From: Caryophanales bacterium UBA6331
GTDB lineage: Bacteria; Bacillota_I; Bacilli_A; RF39; UBA660
Direction of reading: 5' to 3'
NCBI GenBank assembly: GCA_002438065.1
Contig: DJSP01000065.1
Coordinates: forward strand, 1-11,396
DNA: 11,396 nucleotides
Position 1 is the stretch's first letter; each line of letters opens with the position of its first letter. The notes below the pieces were generated by a model that saw nothing but the letters and a program-made list of their open reading frames with translations, had not been told where the DNA came from and did not search any database. Shown one piece after another: positions 1 to 9,476 of the stretch. Both the position numbers and the translations under genes were made by a program.

Positions 1-77
1 GAAATAATTTTTTAAAATATATAAATAAAATATTAATAAATATTTAAAGAAAATTTGTATATTGAAATGAAAATGAA

Positions 78-86
78 TGTGGAAAA
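78..86 (-). promoter_or_regulatory. isolated DnaA-box-like 9-mer downstream of gyrA
   Basis: TGTGGAAAA on the plus strand (TTTTCCACA on minus) is identical to the DnaA boxes flanking dnaA in this window. It stands alone in the AT-rich gene-free stretch 1-116, inside a short imperfect palindrome (AATGT...ACATT). A single 9-mer in AT-rich DNA could be chance, so a function is only a suggestion. Confidence 0.3.
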
Positions 87-96
87 CATTTATGAA

Positions 97-134
97 ATAA
101 AGAAAAACGATATAATTTACTCATTTATATCGTT
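97..134 (-). terminator. Rho-independent terminator overlapping the gyrA stop codon
   Basis: On the minus strand a perfect 10-bp stem (AACGATATAA with TTATATCGTT; plus-strand arms 106-115 and 125-134) is followed by TTTTTCTTT. The 9-nt loop holds most of the gyrA stop region, so the 5' arm of the hairpin is inside the coding sequence. This ends the recF-gyrB-gyrA transcript. Confidence 0.8.
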
Positions 135-2693
135 ATTTTCATCATTATTCTTTAAAATTAAACTAATTGCTGCAACTTTTTGATCATTTTTTAAATTAAT
201 TAATCTAGTTCCTTGAGTGACTCTACCCAATTGACTTAATTGATCAAGAGGAATTCTAATAATAATCCCCTCATTTGTAATTATCATTAAATCACAATTA
301 TCTTCTACACGTTTGATTGCTGCAATACCACCATTTTTGTCAGTAATATTTAATGCCTTAATACCCTTGCTACCTCTACTTGTTTTTCTAAATTCACTTA
401 TTAAAGTTAATTTACCATAACCTTTTTCAGTAACAATTACAATATTATCAGATTCTTTAGTAGTTTCGACGCCAACACATAACTCATCACCAAGATTGAT
501 ACCCTTAACTCCAGAAGCAGTTCTACCCATCATTCTAATATCAGATTCATTAAATAATACAATTCTACCAGCAGATGATGCAAGAACAACATCACATTCA
601 CCATCAGTTTTCTTAACTCCGATTAATTCATCATTATCTCTTAAGCTAATACAAATCTTACCAGATTTTCTAATATTATCAAATTCATCAATGGCAGTCT
701 TCTTAACAATACCTTTCTTAGTAGCAAATAATAAATATTTAGCAGAATCATTTCTAGAATAAGTAAGCATTGAAGTTACATACTCATCCTTCTCAATTTG
801 TAATAAATTAATAATTGGTAATCCCTTAGAAGTTCTGCTAAATTCAGGTACTTCATAACCTTTAATCTTATAAACCTTACCTTTATTAGTAAATAATAAT
901 ACATAATCATGAGACATTAAATTTGACATATACTCGACATAATCTTCCTCATTGGTTGACATTCCCTTTACACCTACACCACCTCTATTTTGAATCTTAT
1001 ACGTTTCAGAAGTAGTTCTCTTAATATATCCCTTAGATGTTAAAGAAATTACAATATTTTCATTTGGAATTAAAGATTCATCCTCAATATAATCAATAGC
1101 AGTCATATCTATAGAAGTACGTCTATCATCAGAATATCTATTCTTAATATCTAATAATTCTTGTTTTATAATGTTCAAAACTTTTTCTTCACTAGCTAAA
1201 ATTGATTTTAATTCCTCAATTAGTTCTAATAATGACCTTAATTCCTCTTCAATCTTACTTCTTTCTAAACCAGTTAAACGTCTTAACTTTAATTCTAAAA
1301 TACTTTCAGCTTGAATTTGAGATAAGAAAAATCTGTCCATTAAAGTCTTTTTAGCAATTTCATCAGTTTCAGATGTCTTAATAACTTTAATAACTTCATC
1401 AATATTATCAAGAGCAATCTTATACCCTTCTAAAATATGAACTCTAGCCTCACTTTTTTTCAAATCAAATTTAGTTCTTCTAATAATAACCTCTTTTTGA
1501 TGATCTATATACTTAGAAATAATAGATTTTAATCCCAAAGTACGTGGAACACCTTGATCAAGCATTAAAAAGATAATACTATAATTAATTTGAAATTGAG
1601 TATGTTTAAATAATTTATTTAAAACAACTTGTGCATTAGCATCCTTCTTTAAAGTAATAGTAATTTTAACACCATCCTTTAAATCAGTATGATAATCAGT
1701 AATTCCATCAATAATCTTATTATGAACAAGTTCAGCAACTTTATTTTTAAGTTCACTTGTATTAACACCATACGGAACCTCAGAAATAATTATATTAGAA
1801 TGAGTTCCCTTTTCTTCAATTTCCGCTCTACTTCTAACAGTTATTGTTCCTCTACCAGTTTCATAAGCCTGTTTAATACCAGAATTTCCTAAAATAATAC
1901 CACCTGTTGGAAAATCAGGACCTTTAATATATTGCATAAGTCCTAAAGTATCAATATCAGGATTATCAATATAAGCAACACATCCATCTATTACTTCCCC
2001 TAAATTATGAGGAGGAATATTAGTAGCCATACCAACTGCAATACCCATTGAACCATTTACCAAAACATTTGGAAATTTACTAGGTAAAACTTTAGGTTCA
2101 TTTAAAGTCGCATCAAAGTTAGGCATAAAATCAACAGTATCTTTATTAATATCTCTCAATAATTCAAGAGATAACTTAGATAATCTAGCCTCAGTATAAC
2201 GGTAAGCAGCAGCACCATCACCATCGATATTACCAAAGTTTCCGTGTCCATCAACTAAAGTATATCTTTGACTAAAATCCTGCGCAAGTCTAACCATTGC
2301 TTCATAAATCGAAGAGTCACCATGTGGATGATAATGTCCCATAACATTACCAACTGTTGTAGCTGATTTTCTATGAGGTTTATCAGGAGTATTACCTTCT
2401 TCATACATAGACCATAAAATACGTCTATGAACAGGTTTTAAACCATCTCTTAAGTCTGGTAAGGCACGAGATGTAATAACACTCATAGAGTATCTTAAAA
2501 ACGAATACTTGACCTCAGTAACAATATTATTAACGTCCCTGGAATCTCTTTCATGAAATACACCACTAAAATCATCAGTCGAATCATTATTAACTTTAAT
2601 ATTATCATCAACTATTTCGTCATGAGTAACTAAATCTTCATTAGTATCTACGTTTGTAGTATCAATTATATTTTCATTTTCTTCCTTATTCAT
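117..2693 (-). CDS. gyrA: DNA gyrase subunit A
   Basis: Breakage-rejoining subunit of DNA gyrase, which with GyrB introduces negative supercoils using ATP. The 858-residue protein has the winged-helix core with the RYT motif (catalytic Tyr166 by position), the helix-4 quinolone region GDSSIYE at 125-131 (Ser127 and Glu131, the usual Gram-positive wild-type residues), a coiled-coil/tower region around 400-510, and a C-terminal pinwheel of repeated blades from about 540. The GyrA-box position reads QNRGGVG (568-574) instead of QRRGG[KR]G, so two basic positions are lost. Residues 1 to about 55 are an extra acidic, Asp/Glu/Asn-rich leader before the conserved start of the family. The start is ATG with AGGAGG 9 nt upstream, and the gyrB stop codon lies inside that Shine-Dalgarno. 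The pairing with gyrB and the remnant GyrA box argue against ParC. Confidence 0.97.
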   Translation of the reverse strand: MNKEENENIIDTTNVDTNEDLVTHDEIVDDNIKVNNDSTDDFSGVFHERDSRDVNNIVTEVKYSFLRYSMSVITSRALPDLRDGLKPVHRRILWSMYEEGNTPDKPHRKSATTVGNVMGHYHPHGDSSIYEAMVRLAQDFSQRYTLVDGHGNFGNIDGDGAAAYRYTEARLSKLSLELLRDINKDTVDFMPNFDATLNEPKVLPSKFPNVLVNGSMGIAVGMATNIPPHNLGEVIDGCVAYIDNPDIDTLGLMQYIKGPDFPTGGIILGNSGIKQAYETGRGTITVRSRAEIEEKGTHSNIIISEVPYGVNTSELKNKVAELVHNKIIDGITDYHTDLKDGVKITITLKKDANAQVVLNKLFKHTQFQINYSIIFLMLDQGVPRTLGLKSIISKYIDHQKEVIIRRTKFDLKKSEARVHILEGYKIALDNIDEVIKVIKTSETDEIAKKTLMDRFFLSQIQAESILELKLRRLTGLERSKIEEELRSLLELIEELKSILASEEKVLNIIKQELLDIKNRYSDDRRTSIDMTAIDYIEDESLIPNENIVISLTSKGYIKRTTSETYKIQNRGGVGVKGMSTNEEDYVEYMSNLMSHDYVLLFTNKGKVYKIKGYEVPEFSRTSKGLPIINLLQIEKDEYVTSMLTYSRNDSAKYLLFATKKGIVKKTAIDEFDNIRKSGKICISLRDNDELIGVKKTDGECDVVLASSAGRIVLFNESDIRMMGRTASGVKGINLGDELCVGVETTKESDNIVIVTEKGYGKLTLISEFRKTSRGSKGIKALNITDKNGGIAAIKRVEDNCDLMIITNEGIIIRIPLDQLSQLGRVTQGTRLINLKNDQKVAAISLILKNNDENNDINE

Positions 2694-2706
2694 ATCAAAA
2701 AACCTC

Positions 2707-5722
<3,016 letters not shown>

Positions 5723-5752
5723 TTTAAACCCTCTTTAAAGCCATATAGAACA

Positions 5753-5786
5753 AAATAGGTATATTCTAAAGTACCTATACCTATTT
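5753..5786 (-). repeat. 11-bp perfect inverted repeat in the recF-gyrB-gyrA leader
   Basis: AAATAGGTATA (5753-5763) and TATACCTATTT (5776-5786) are perfect inverted arms around a 12-nt loop. The repeat starts 1 bp after the -10 hexamer, so it spans the expected transcription start and first ~30 nt. It could be a repressor operator, a 5' hairpin stabilising the message, or a weak terminator for upstream readthrough (the following tract, TTTTGTTC, is poor). The stem is AT-rich. The sequence does not decide between these roles. Confidence 0.5.
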
Positions 5787-5787
5787 C

Positions 5788-5816
5788 ATTATACCACATT
5801 TTAAGGTTGCTTAAAA
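5788..5816 (-). promoter_or_regulatory. promoter of the recF-gyrB-gyrA operon
   Basis: The minus strand carries TGGTATAAT, a perfect -10 hexamer (5793-5788) with the extended TGn motif. At a 17-bp spacing the -35 is only TTTTAA (5816-5811), so the extended -10 probably does the work. It lies just after the ComK-like gene and gives gyrase and RecF a transcript independent of dnaA-dnaN. Confidence 0.6.
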
Positions 5817-5819
5817 CAA

Positions 5820-6269
5820 TTATTTATCTTTTTTTCTATTTTTTAATGCATTATCTAGCGATAAAGATTTAAAGTACTGATTTCTTATTATATTATAAGT
5901 TGCATCTACATTTATTTCTTCATCGTTTAAAAACTGAATAGTTGTTTTTTCATCATCCGGAACTATTTTTTTAATATTTCCTAAATTAATCCAAGAACAT
6001 TCTTTTAATCTAGGAGAACATGTTGGAAAAAATATCATATTATCTTGTTCAGACATAACAATTGGAGCTTTATAACCAAAACCAAGCATTGCATAAGTTC
6101 CTTTTAATCTACCATCAATACTACTTCCATAATATTCACAATTTTCATTAATAACTGACGATACATTCTTATCTAAAATAAAATAATCATGATTTTCATA
6201 AACAACCGTCTTTTTTTTACTTAATGGTACAATTGCTAATGTATTTTCCGTTATCTTATAACTTTTCAA
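5820..6269 (-). CDS. ComK-family competence transcription factor (short form)
   Basis: Resembles ComK, the minor-groove-binding activator of DNA-uptake genes in Bacillus. From memory of B. subtilis ComK the match runs over most of the protein: N-terminal KSYKITENTLAIVP, then a central block containing YYGSSIDGR, KGTY, KAPI and FFPT, then CSWI, and finally TYN..RNQYFKS. I choose TTG at 6269 (149 aa). The longer GTG-start frame from 6278 would put its start codon inside the Shine-Dalgarno GGGGGTGA (6282-6275), whereas TTG is 5 nt downstream of it and starts exactly where the homology begins. Family members are about 190 aa. This one stops after the conserved NQYFKS region, so it lacks the C-terminal tail that in B. 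subtilis carries the MecA-binding FMLYPK peptide. It lies between dnaN and recF, under its own putative promoter with tandem 0A boxes. Family assignment is strong; a role in competence is inferred. Confidence 0.8.
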   Translation of the reverse strand: MKSYKITENTLAIVPLSKKKTVVYENHDYFILDKNVSSVINENCEYYGSSIDGRLKGTYAMLGFGYKAPIVMSEQDNMIFFPTCSPRLKECSWINLGNIKKIVPDDEKTTIQFLNDEEINVDATYNIIRNQYFKSLSLDNALKNRKKDK

Positions 6270-6274
6270 ACTAC

Positions 6275-6282
6275 TCACCCCC
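6275..6282 (-). promoter_or_regulatory. Shine-Dalgarno that sets the TTG start of the comK-like gene
   Basis: GGGGGTGA on the minus strand matches the anti-SD complement GGAGGTGA with one change. It covers the upstream in-frame GTG, ruling that codon out, and leaves 5 nt to the TTG at 6269. Confidence 0.7.
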
Positions 6283-6293
6283 TCTTTAGTCGT

Positions 6294-6304
6294 ATATTAA
6301 AGCA
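6294..6304 (-). promoter_or_regulatory. candidate -10 of the comK-like gene
   Basis: TGCTTTAAT (6304-6296) is an extended -10 (TTTAAT, one mismatch to TATAAT); TAATAT at 6299-6294 is an overlapping alternative. No good -35 is found at 17 bp. The nearest TTGACA (6328-6323) lies inside the middle 0A-like unit, 21-23 bp upstream, an over-long spacing like that known for the Spo0A-activated spoIIG promoter of B. subtilis. Expression would therefore be expected to need an activator. Confidence 0.45.
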
Positions 6305-6310
6305 CAACAT

Positions 6311-6340
6311 TTTGTCGAAATTTGTCAAAATTTGTCGAAA
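6311..6340 (-). promoter_or_regulatory. three tandem Spo0A-type (0A) boxes
   Basis: The plus strand reads TTTGTCGAAA, TTTGTCAAAA, TTTGTCGAAA without a break: three direct 10-bp units. Each contains TGTCRAA, and the outer two contain the exact 0A-box core TGTCGAA. A 10-bp period places sites on one face of the helix, as in known tandem 0A boxes. The block sits just upstream of the -10 of the ComK-like gene and downstream of dnaN. Spo0A itself is not in the window, so the regulator's identity is inferred from the motif. Confidence 0.6.
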
Positions 6341-6401
6341 AAATTTAAAAAATTAAAAAAAGCGAATTATTTAAAATCCACTTTTCTATAATTACCTAAT
6401 T

Positions 6402-7517
6402 TTAATATGTTTTAATTGGCAAAATTAACTGAATTAGACTTTCATCCTTAGCATTTTTTAAAATTATAGGTTTAGAATCGCCATTCATTAATATAATTAA
6501 CTCATCATCACTTAAAGTCTTTAATGCATCTAACATATATTTAGCACTATAAGAAATTGCAATATCGTTATCATTATTTCTTGAAATAGCCACACTTTCT
6601 TCAGATTTACCAATTTCACTAGCAAATGAAGTAATAACAAGTTCATTTCCTACTGTCTTCATATTAATTAAATTTTTATCCTTATTTTGAGTAAGTAATG
6701 CAGCTCTATCAATTGCACTATAAAAATTATCCAAATTAGTAGTTATTATATATTCAAATTCTGTTGGTATTAAATTAGATGTATTAGGATATTGTCCACT
6801 AAGTAAACTTGTTTGAAATAAATAACCATTATATTCAAATAATAACTTGTTACTAAATAAATTAATCTTAACATCTTCTTCATCATTTAATATCTTGTCA
6901 AATTCTTGAATATTTTTTCCTGGAACAACAATATCATGATTTCCATAATCTGCATCTAAAATAATAGTCTTTTTAGCAAGTCTATAACTATCAGTTGTAA
7001 CACACTCCATCACATTACCATTAATTCTAATATTTAAACCTGTTAATAATGGACGAGATTCCTGTGTTGAAATAGCAAATAAGGTTTGTGAAAACAACTC
7101 TTTTAAGATTGAACTGTTCAAAACTATTGGGTTATTAACAGTTTCTAAATTTATATTAGGGTAATCCTCAGTACTTAAACAATTCAAATTATAAACTGTA
7201 TTCTCTGTACTAATTATTATCTTTAACCCATCTATAACCTCAATATTAATATCTGAATTAGGCATCTTCTTTATTATTTCCAATAAGTACTTACTTTGAA
7301 TAATAATTTTACCTGTTTCTTCAATTGATTTAATCATTTCATTAGGAATAAATTTTCTAATAACAAGATCACTATCACTAGCAGTTAAATATAAACCTTC
7401 TTCTTTTAAATCAAACATAACTCCATTTAAAATAGGTATTATATTTCTTGGAGATACTGCTCTAATAACATTACTTAAACTTTCTAATAAAACATTTTTT
7501 TCAATTATTAATTTCAT
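6402..7517 (-). CDS. dnaN: DNA polymerase III beta subunit (sliding clamp)
   Basis: Ring-shaped dimeric clamp that tethers the replicative polymerase and other partners to DNA. The 371-residue protein has the three-domain clamp length. It shows the N-terminal block LSNVIRAVSPRNIIPILNG, the central SRPLLTGLNIRI segment (domain 2) and the family C-terminus LIQLILPIKTY, which forms part of the partner-binding pocket. ATG start; AGAAGGAAA lies about 6 nt upstream. It follows dnaA by 115 bp, a gap that contains DnaA boxes and a possible unwinding element. No convincing terminator follows, so transcription may run on into the ComK-like gene. Confidence 0.97.
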   Translation of the reverse strand: MKLIIEKNVLLESLSNVIRAVSPRNIIPILNGVMFDLKEEGLYLTASDSDLVIRKFIPNEMIKSIEETGKIIIQSKYLLEIIKKMPNSDINIEVIDGLKIIISTENTVYNLNCLSTEDYPNINLETVNNPIVLNSSILKELFSQTLFAISTQESRPLLTGLNIRINGNVMECVTTDSYRLAKKTIILDADYGNHDIVVPGKNIQEFDKILNDEEDVKINLFSNKLLFEYNGYLFQTSLLSGQYPNTSNLIPTEFEYIITTNLDNFYSAIDRAALLTQNKDKNLINMKTVGNELVITSFASEIGKSEESVAISRNNDNDIAISYSAKYMLDALKTLSDDELIILMNGDSKPIILKNAKDESLIQLILPIKTY

Positions 7518-7538
7518 TTTATTTCCTTCTTTCTAATT

Positions 7539-7551
7539 TAATAATAATAAT
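7539..7551 (-). promoter_or_regulatory. candidate DnaA-trio / origin unwinding element
   Basis: Reading on the minus strand from dnaA to dnaN, a DnaA box (7571-7563) is followed by 11 nt (ATATGAACACC) and then four TTA triplets (3'-AAT-5' repeated on the opposite strand). This matches the order box, short spacer, [G/A]AT trios described for the B. subtilis unwinding region, also in the dnaA-dnaN gap. In DNA this AT-rich a short triplet run could be chance. Confidence 0.4.
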
Positions 7552-7562
7552 GGTGTTCATAT

Positions 7563-7571
7563 TGTGGAAAA
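7563..7571 (-). promoter_or_regulatory. DnaA box (dnaN-proximal)
   Basis: TTTTCCACA on the minus strand, one mismatch from the canonical TTATCCACA. It is adjacent to the TTA-triplet run and pairs with the box at 7624-7632 in the dnaA-dnaN gap. Confidence 0.6.
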
Positions 7572-7623
7572 CTCTAAAACTTCCCTATTTTAAAAGCTTT
7601 CTTTAAAATTTTTATTTTAAAAC

Positions 7624-7632
7624 TTTTCCACA
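7624..7632 (+). promoter_or_regulatory. DnaA box abutting the dnaA stop codon
   Basis: TTTTCCACA on the plus strand, directly next to the dnaA TGA. It is in opposite orientation to the box at 7563-7571, with an AT-rich 52-bp stretch between them. Confidence 0.6.
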
Positions 7633-9018
7633 TCAATTAACAATTTTATTTTTTATGTTCTCAATATCATCTTTTAACTTCGCATTTGTATTAATATCTT
7701 CAGCTATTTTGTCACATGAATGAATTACTGTTGAATGATCTCTATTTCCAAATTCAAGTCCAATTTTAACAAGTGTTTCATCAGTTGTTGTTTGACTTAA
7801 ATATATTCCAATTTGTCTAGCATAATTAATATTTGCCGTTCTCTTTTTACTTTTTAAATCTTCAACACTTAAATTAAAATATTCAGCAACAGCTCTTTGA
7901 ATTCTTTGAATATTATTTGTAATATACATTGATGTTCCTAAGAACCCCTTTAAAGCTTCGGTTGCAAATTCAACGTTTATCTCATTTGGTACCATAATCG
8001 CTGCATAAGCATATAACCTATTAATAGCGCCTTCTAACTGCCTAACATCATTTTCACAATTAGATGCAATATATTCAATTACTCTATCATCAACCAATTT
8101 AGCAACTTCGTGGCCCATCATTTTATTTCTAAGAATTTGACATCTTAAAGCAAAATCAGGTGGATAAATATTTGCTGTTAATCCCCATCTAAACCTTGTT
8201 AAAAGTCTTTCTTCTAATAATTTTAAATCATCTGGCGATCTATCCGAACTAATAATTATCTGTTTATTTGAATCGTATAATTCAGTAAATGTATGGAAAA
8301 ATTCATCTTGTGATTTATCAGCTCCTGCTAAAAATTGAATATCATCTATAATTAAGACGTCGATGTTCCGATATTTTTCTTTGAAATTGTTCATAACCTC
8401 ATAATTGTCAACATTCCTATCTTTTCGAAGCATTCCTGTAAAATCAGCTATAAATTCACTACTTGTTACATAAAGTACCACTTTATCGGAATTACTAGAA
8501 ATTCTATTTCCAATTGCGTGCATTAAATGAGTTTTACCAAGGCCACTTTTACCATAAATAAATAATGGATTATAAATTTTACCTGGATTTTCTGCAACAG
8601 CCTGAGCAGATGAACAAGCAAATCTATTTGTGTCTCCTACTATAAAATTATCAAAAGTATATTTCGGATTTAAATTAGAATTTAACTTTTTATGTTCTAT
8701 TTCTAGGGCTTTACCAGAATTTTTTGTTTCAACACAACTTTCTTCTTTTAAATTTTCTTCATTATGATTTTCACTTTTAAGAACAAATTCAAAATCATAA
8801 TTAATATTAGTAATTTCATATAAAACTTCACTCATAAGATCTGTATAGTTACGCGATAAAAAGTTTTTTTGAAATTCACTTTCAACTTCTACAATACAAG
8901 AATTACCATTTATTCCTAGTAGTTTCGTAGGTTTTAGCCAACTATTGAAAGAAAATGGTTGTAGTATTTTAATTTTAATCTTAGTTAAAAATTTATTCCA
9001 TAATTGTTCATTGTCCAT
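7633..9018 (-). CDS. dnaA: chromosomal replication initiator protein DnaA
   Basis: AAA+ ATPase that binds DnaA boxes and melts the origin. With the start at 9018 (MDNEQLW, matching the family N-terminus) it has 461 residues. Domain I is 1 to about 85, with a short linker to about 115. Domain III has Walker A GKSGLGKT (156-163), Walker B LIIDDI (222-227), the box VII arginine-finger region LLTRFRWGL (272-280) and sensor II NDVRQLEGAINRL (323-335). Domain IV has SKKR (390-393) and the signature NRDHSTVIH (425-433). A longer in-frame reading to 9228 would run through the promoter and DnaA boxes and is rejected. SD GGGGTGAT precedes the ATG. Domain IV differs from the common GRDHTTV and LPKIG motifs (STV; LVKIG). 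Stop is TGA. Confidence 0.97.
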   Translation of the reverse strand: MDNEQLWNKFLTKIKIKILQPFSFNSWLKPTKLLGINGNSCIVEVESEFQKNFLSRNYTDLMSEVLYEITNINYDFEFVLKSENHNEENLKEESCVETKNSGKALEIEHKKLNSNLNPKYTFDNFIVGDTNRFACSSAQAVAENPGKIYNPLFIYGKSGLGKTHLMHAIGNRISSNSDKVVLYVTSSEFIADFTGMLRKDRNVDNYEVMNNFKEKYRNIDVLIIDDIQFLAGADKSQDEFFHTFTELYDSNKQIIISSDRSPDDLKLLEERLLTRFRWGLTANIYPPDFALRCQILRNKMMGHEVAKLVDDRVIEYIASNCENDVRQLEGAINRLYAYAAIMVPNEINVEFATEALKGFLGTSMYITNNIQRIQRAVAEYFNLSVEDLKSKKRTANINYARQIGIYLSQTTTDETLVKIGLEFGNRDHSTVIHSCDKIAEDINTNAKLKDDIENIKNKIVN

Positions 9019-9052
9019 ACCATCACCCCGATGTTCCGTTTTTGCTACCCCT

Positions 9053-9081
9053 ATTGTAAAACACGATTGTGGAAAAATAAA
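9053..9081 (-). promoter_or_regulatory. dnaA promoter with embedded DnaA box
   Basis: TTTATT (9081-9076), 17 bp, TACAAT (9058-9053) on the minus strand. The DnaA box at 9068-9076 starts at the -35 and fills half the spacer, an arrangement expected for DnaA autorepression. Transcription would begin near 9046, about 28 nt before the ATG. Confidence 0.5.
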
Positions 9082-9242
9082 GTAAAAAATATAAAAAAAT
9101 TTTTTAAACATAGTTATACACACACTTTTCCACAAAAATAAGTCCATTTTATCGGCATGTAAACAACTTATTAACATTTTCCACAAATTTATTTTAACAT
9201 TGTTTAAAAGTTTTCCACTTTTCCACACTTTTCTGTGGAAAA
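9068..9242. promoter_or_regulatory. DnaA-box cluster of the origin (dnaA-rpmH gap)
   Basis: Exact TTTTCCACA occurs at 9126-9134, 9177-9185 and 9219-9227 (plus) and at 9068-9076 and 9234-9242 (minus). TTATACACA, a known one-mismatch box form, is at 9114-9122, and TTTTCCACT is at 9211-9219. Between 9077 and 9113 lies a stretch that is almost pure A/T and could melt. With the two boxes in the dnaA-dnaN gap this gives the bipartite origin layout around dnaA seen in Bacillus. Confidence 0.8.
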
Positions 9243-9251
9243 CTATTTTTC

Positions 9252-9280
9252 TTTACTTTTTATCTAACTTATATTATACT
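9252..9280 (+). promoter_or_regulatory. rpmH promoter
   Basis: TTTACT (9252-9257), 17 bp, TATACT (9275-9280) on the plus strand, giving a start near 9287. Its upstream edge is 10 bp from an inverted pair of DnaA boxes. Confidence 0.55.
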
Positions 9281-9310
9281 ATGATTACGTATGAAGCGGA
9301 GGTGCAAACG

Positions 9311-9433
9311 ATGAAAAGAACATATCAACCAAACAATAGAAAAATGAAAAAGAAACATGGATTCTTTGCTAGAAAAAATTCTAACATATTAAAATCTCGT
9401 AGACGTAAAGGTCGTAAAGTATTATGTAAGTAG
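9311..9433 (+). CDS. rpmH: 50S ribosomal protein L34
   Basis: Small, very basic protein of the large ribosomal subunit. MKRTYQPNNRK at the start and SRRRKGRKVL at the end are the family hallmarks. The ATG at 9311 follows GGAGGTG (9298-9304) by 6 nt; the longer frame opening at 9200 runs through DnaA boxes and the promoter and is not used. At 40 residues it is about four shorter than the common 44-aa form. The missing residues fall in the middle, between HGF.AR and the terminal SRRRKGRK. It is the first gene of the rightward cluster and diverges from dnaA, the classic arrangement beside bacterial origins. Confidence 0.96.
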   Translation: MKRTYQPNNRKMKKKHGFFARKNSNILKSRRRKGRKVLCK

Positions 9434-9454
9434 CCACGTAAAGTGGTTTTTATT
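9432..9454 (+). terminator. short hairpin after rpmH, probably a partial terminator
   Basis: CCAC GTAAA GTGG (9434-9446) followed by TTTTTATT directly after the rpmH stop. The 4-bp stem with weak extension suggests leaky termination, which would leave more rpmH than rnpA message. Confidence 0.6.
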
Positions 9455-9476
9455 CTAATCTATAGGAGGAATAACA

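Noticed and set aside
496..762. 88-codon open frame on the plus strand
   Set aside because: It lies wholly antisense within gyrA, has no SD or recognisable product, and is a shadow of gyrA codon bias.
1689..1892. 67-codon open frame on the plus strand
   Set aside because: Antisense shadow of gyrA with low-complexity composition.
6311..6340. Three-unit CRISPR or plasmid-type iteron array
   Set aside because: No spacers exist between the 10-bp units, so it is not CRISPR. The iteron idea is weaker than the 0A-box match, though not excluded.
6279..6401. ComK boxes (AAAA-N5-TTTT pairs) for autoactivation of the comK-like gene
   Set aside because: The region is so A/T-rich that partial matches are meaningless; no well-spaced pair stands out.
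7633..7635. TGA read as tryptophan (Mycoplasma-type code)
   Set aside because: Trp codons checked in gyrA, gyrB and yidC are TGG, and TGA makes the ATGA stop-start overlap of rnpA-yidC.
9019..9228. N-terminal extension of dnaA up to an ATG at 9228
   Set aside because: It reads through DnaA boxes and the promoter, is not DnaA-like, and a good SD with the family N-terminus lies at 9018.
9200..9310. N-terminal extension of rpmH from 9200
   Set aside because: The canonical L34 start with a strong SD is at 9311; the extension covers the promoter and DnaA boxes.
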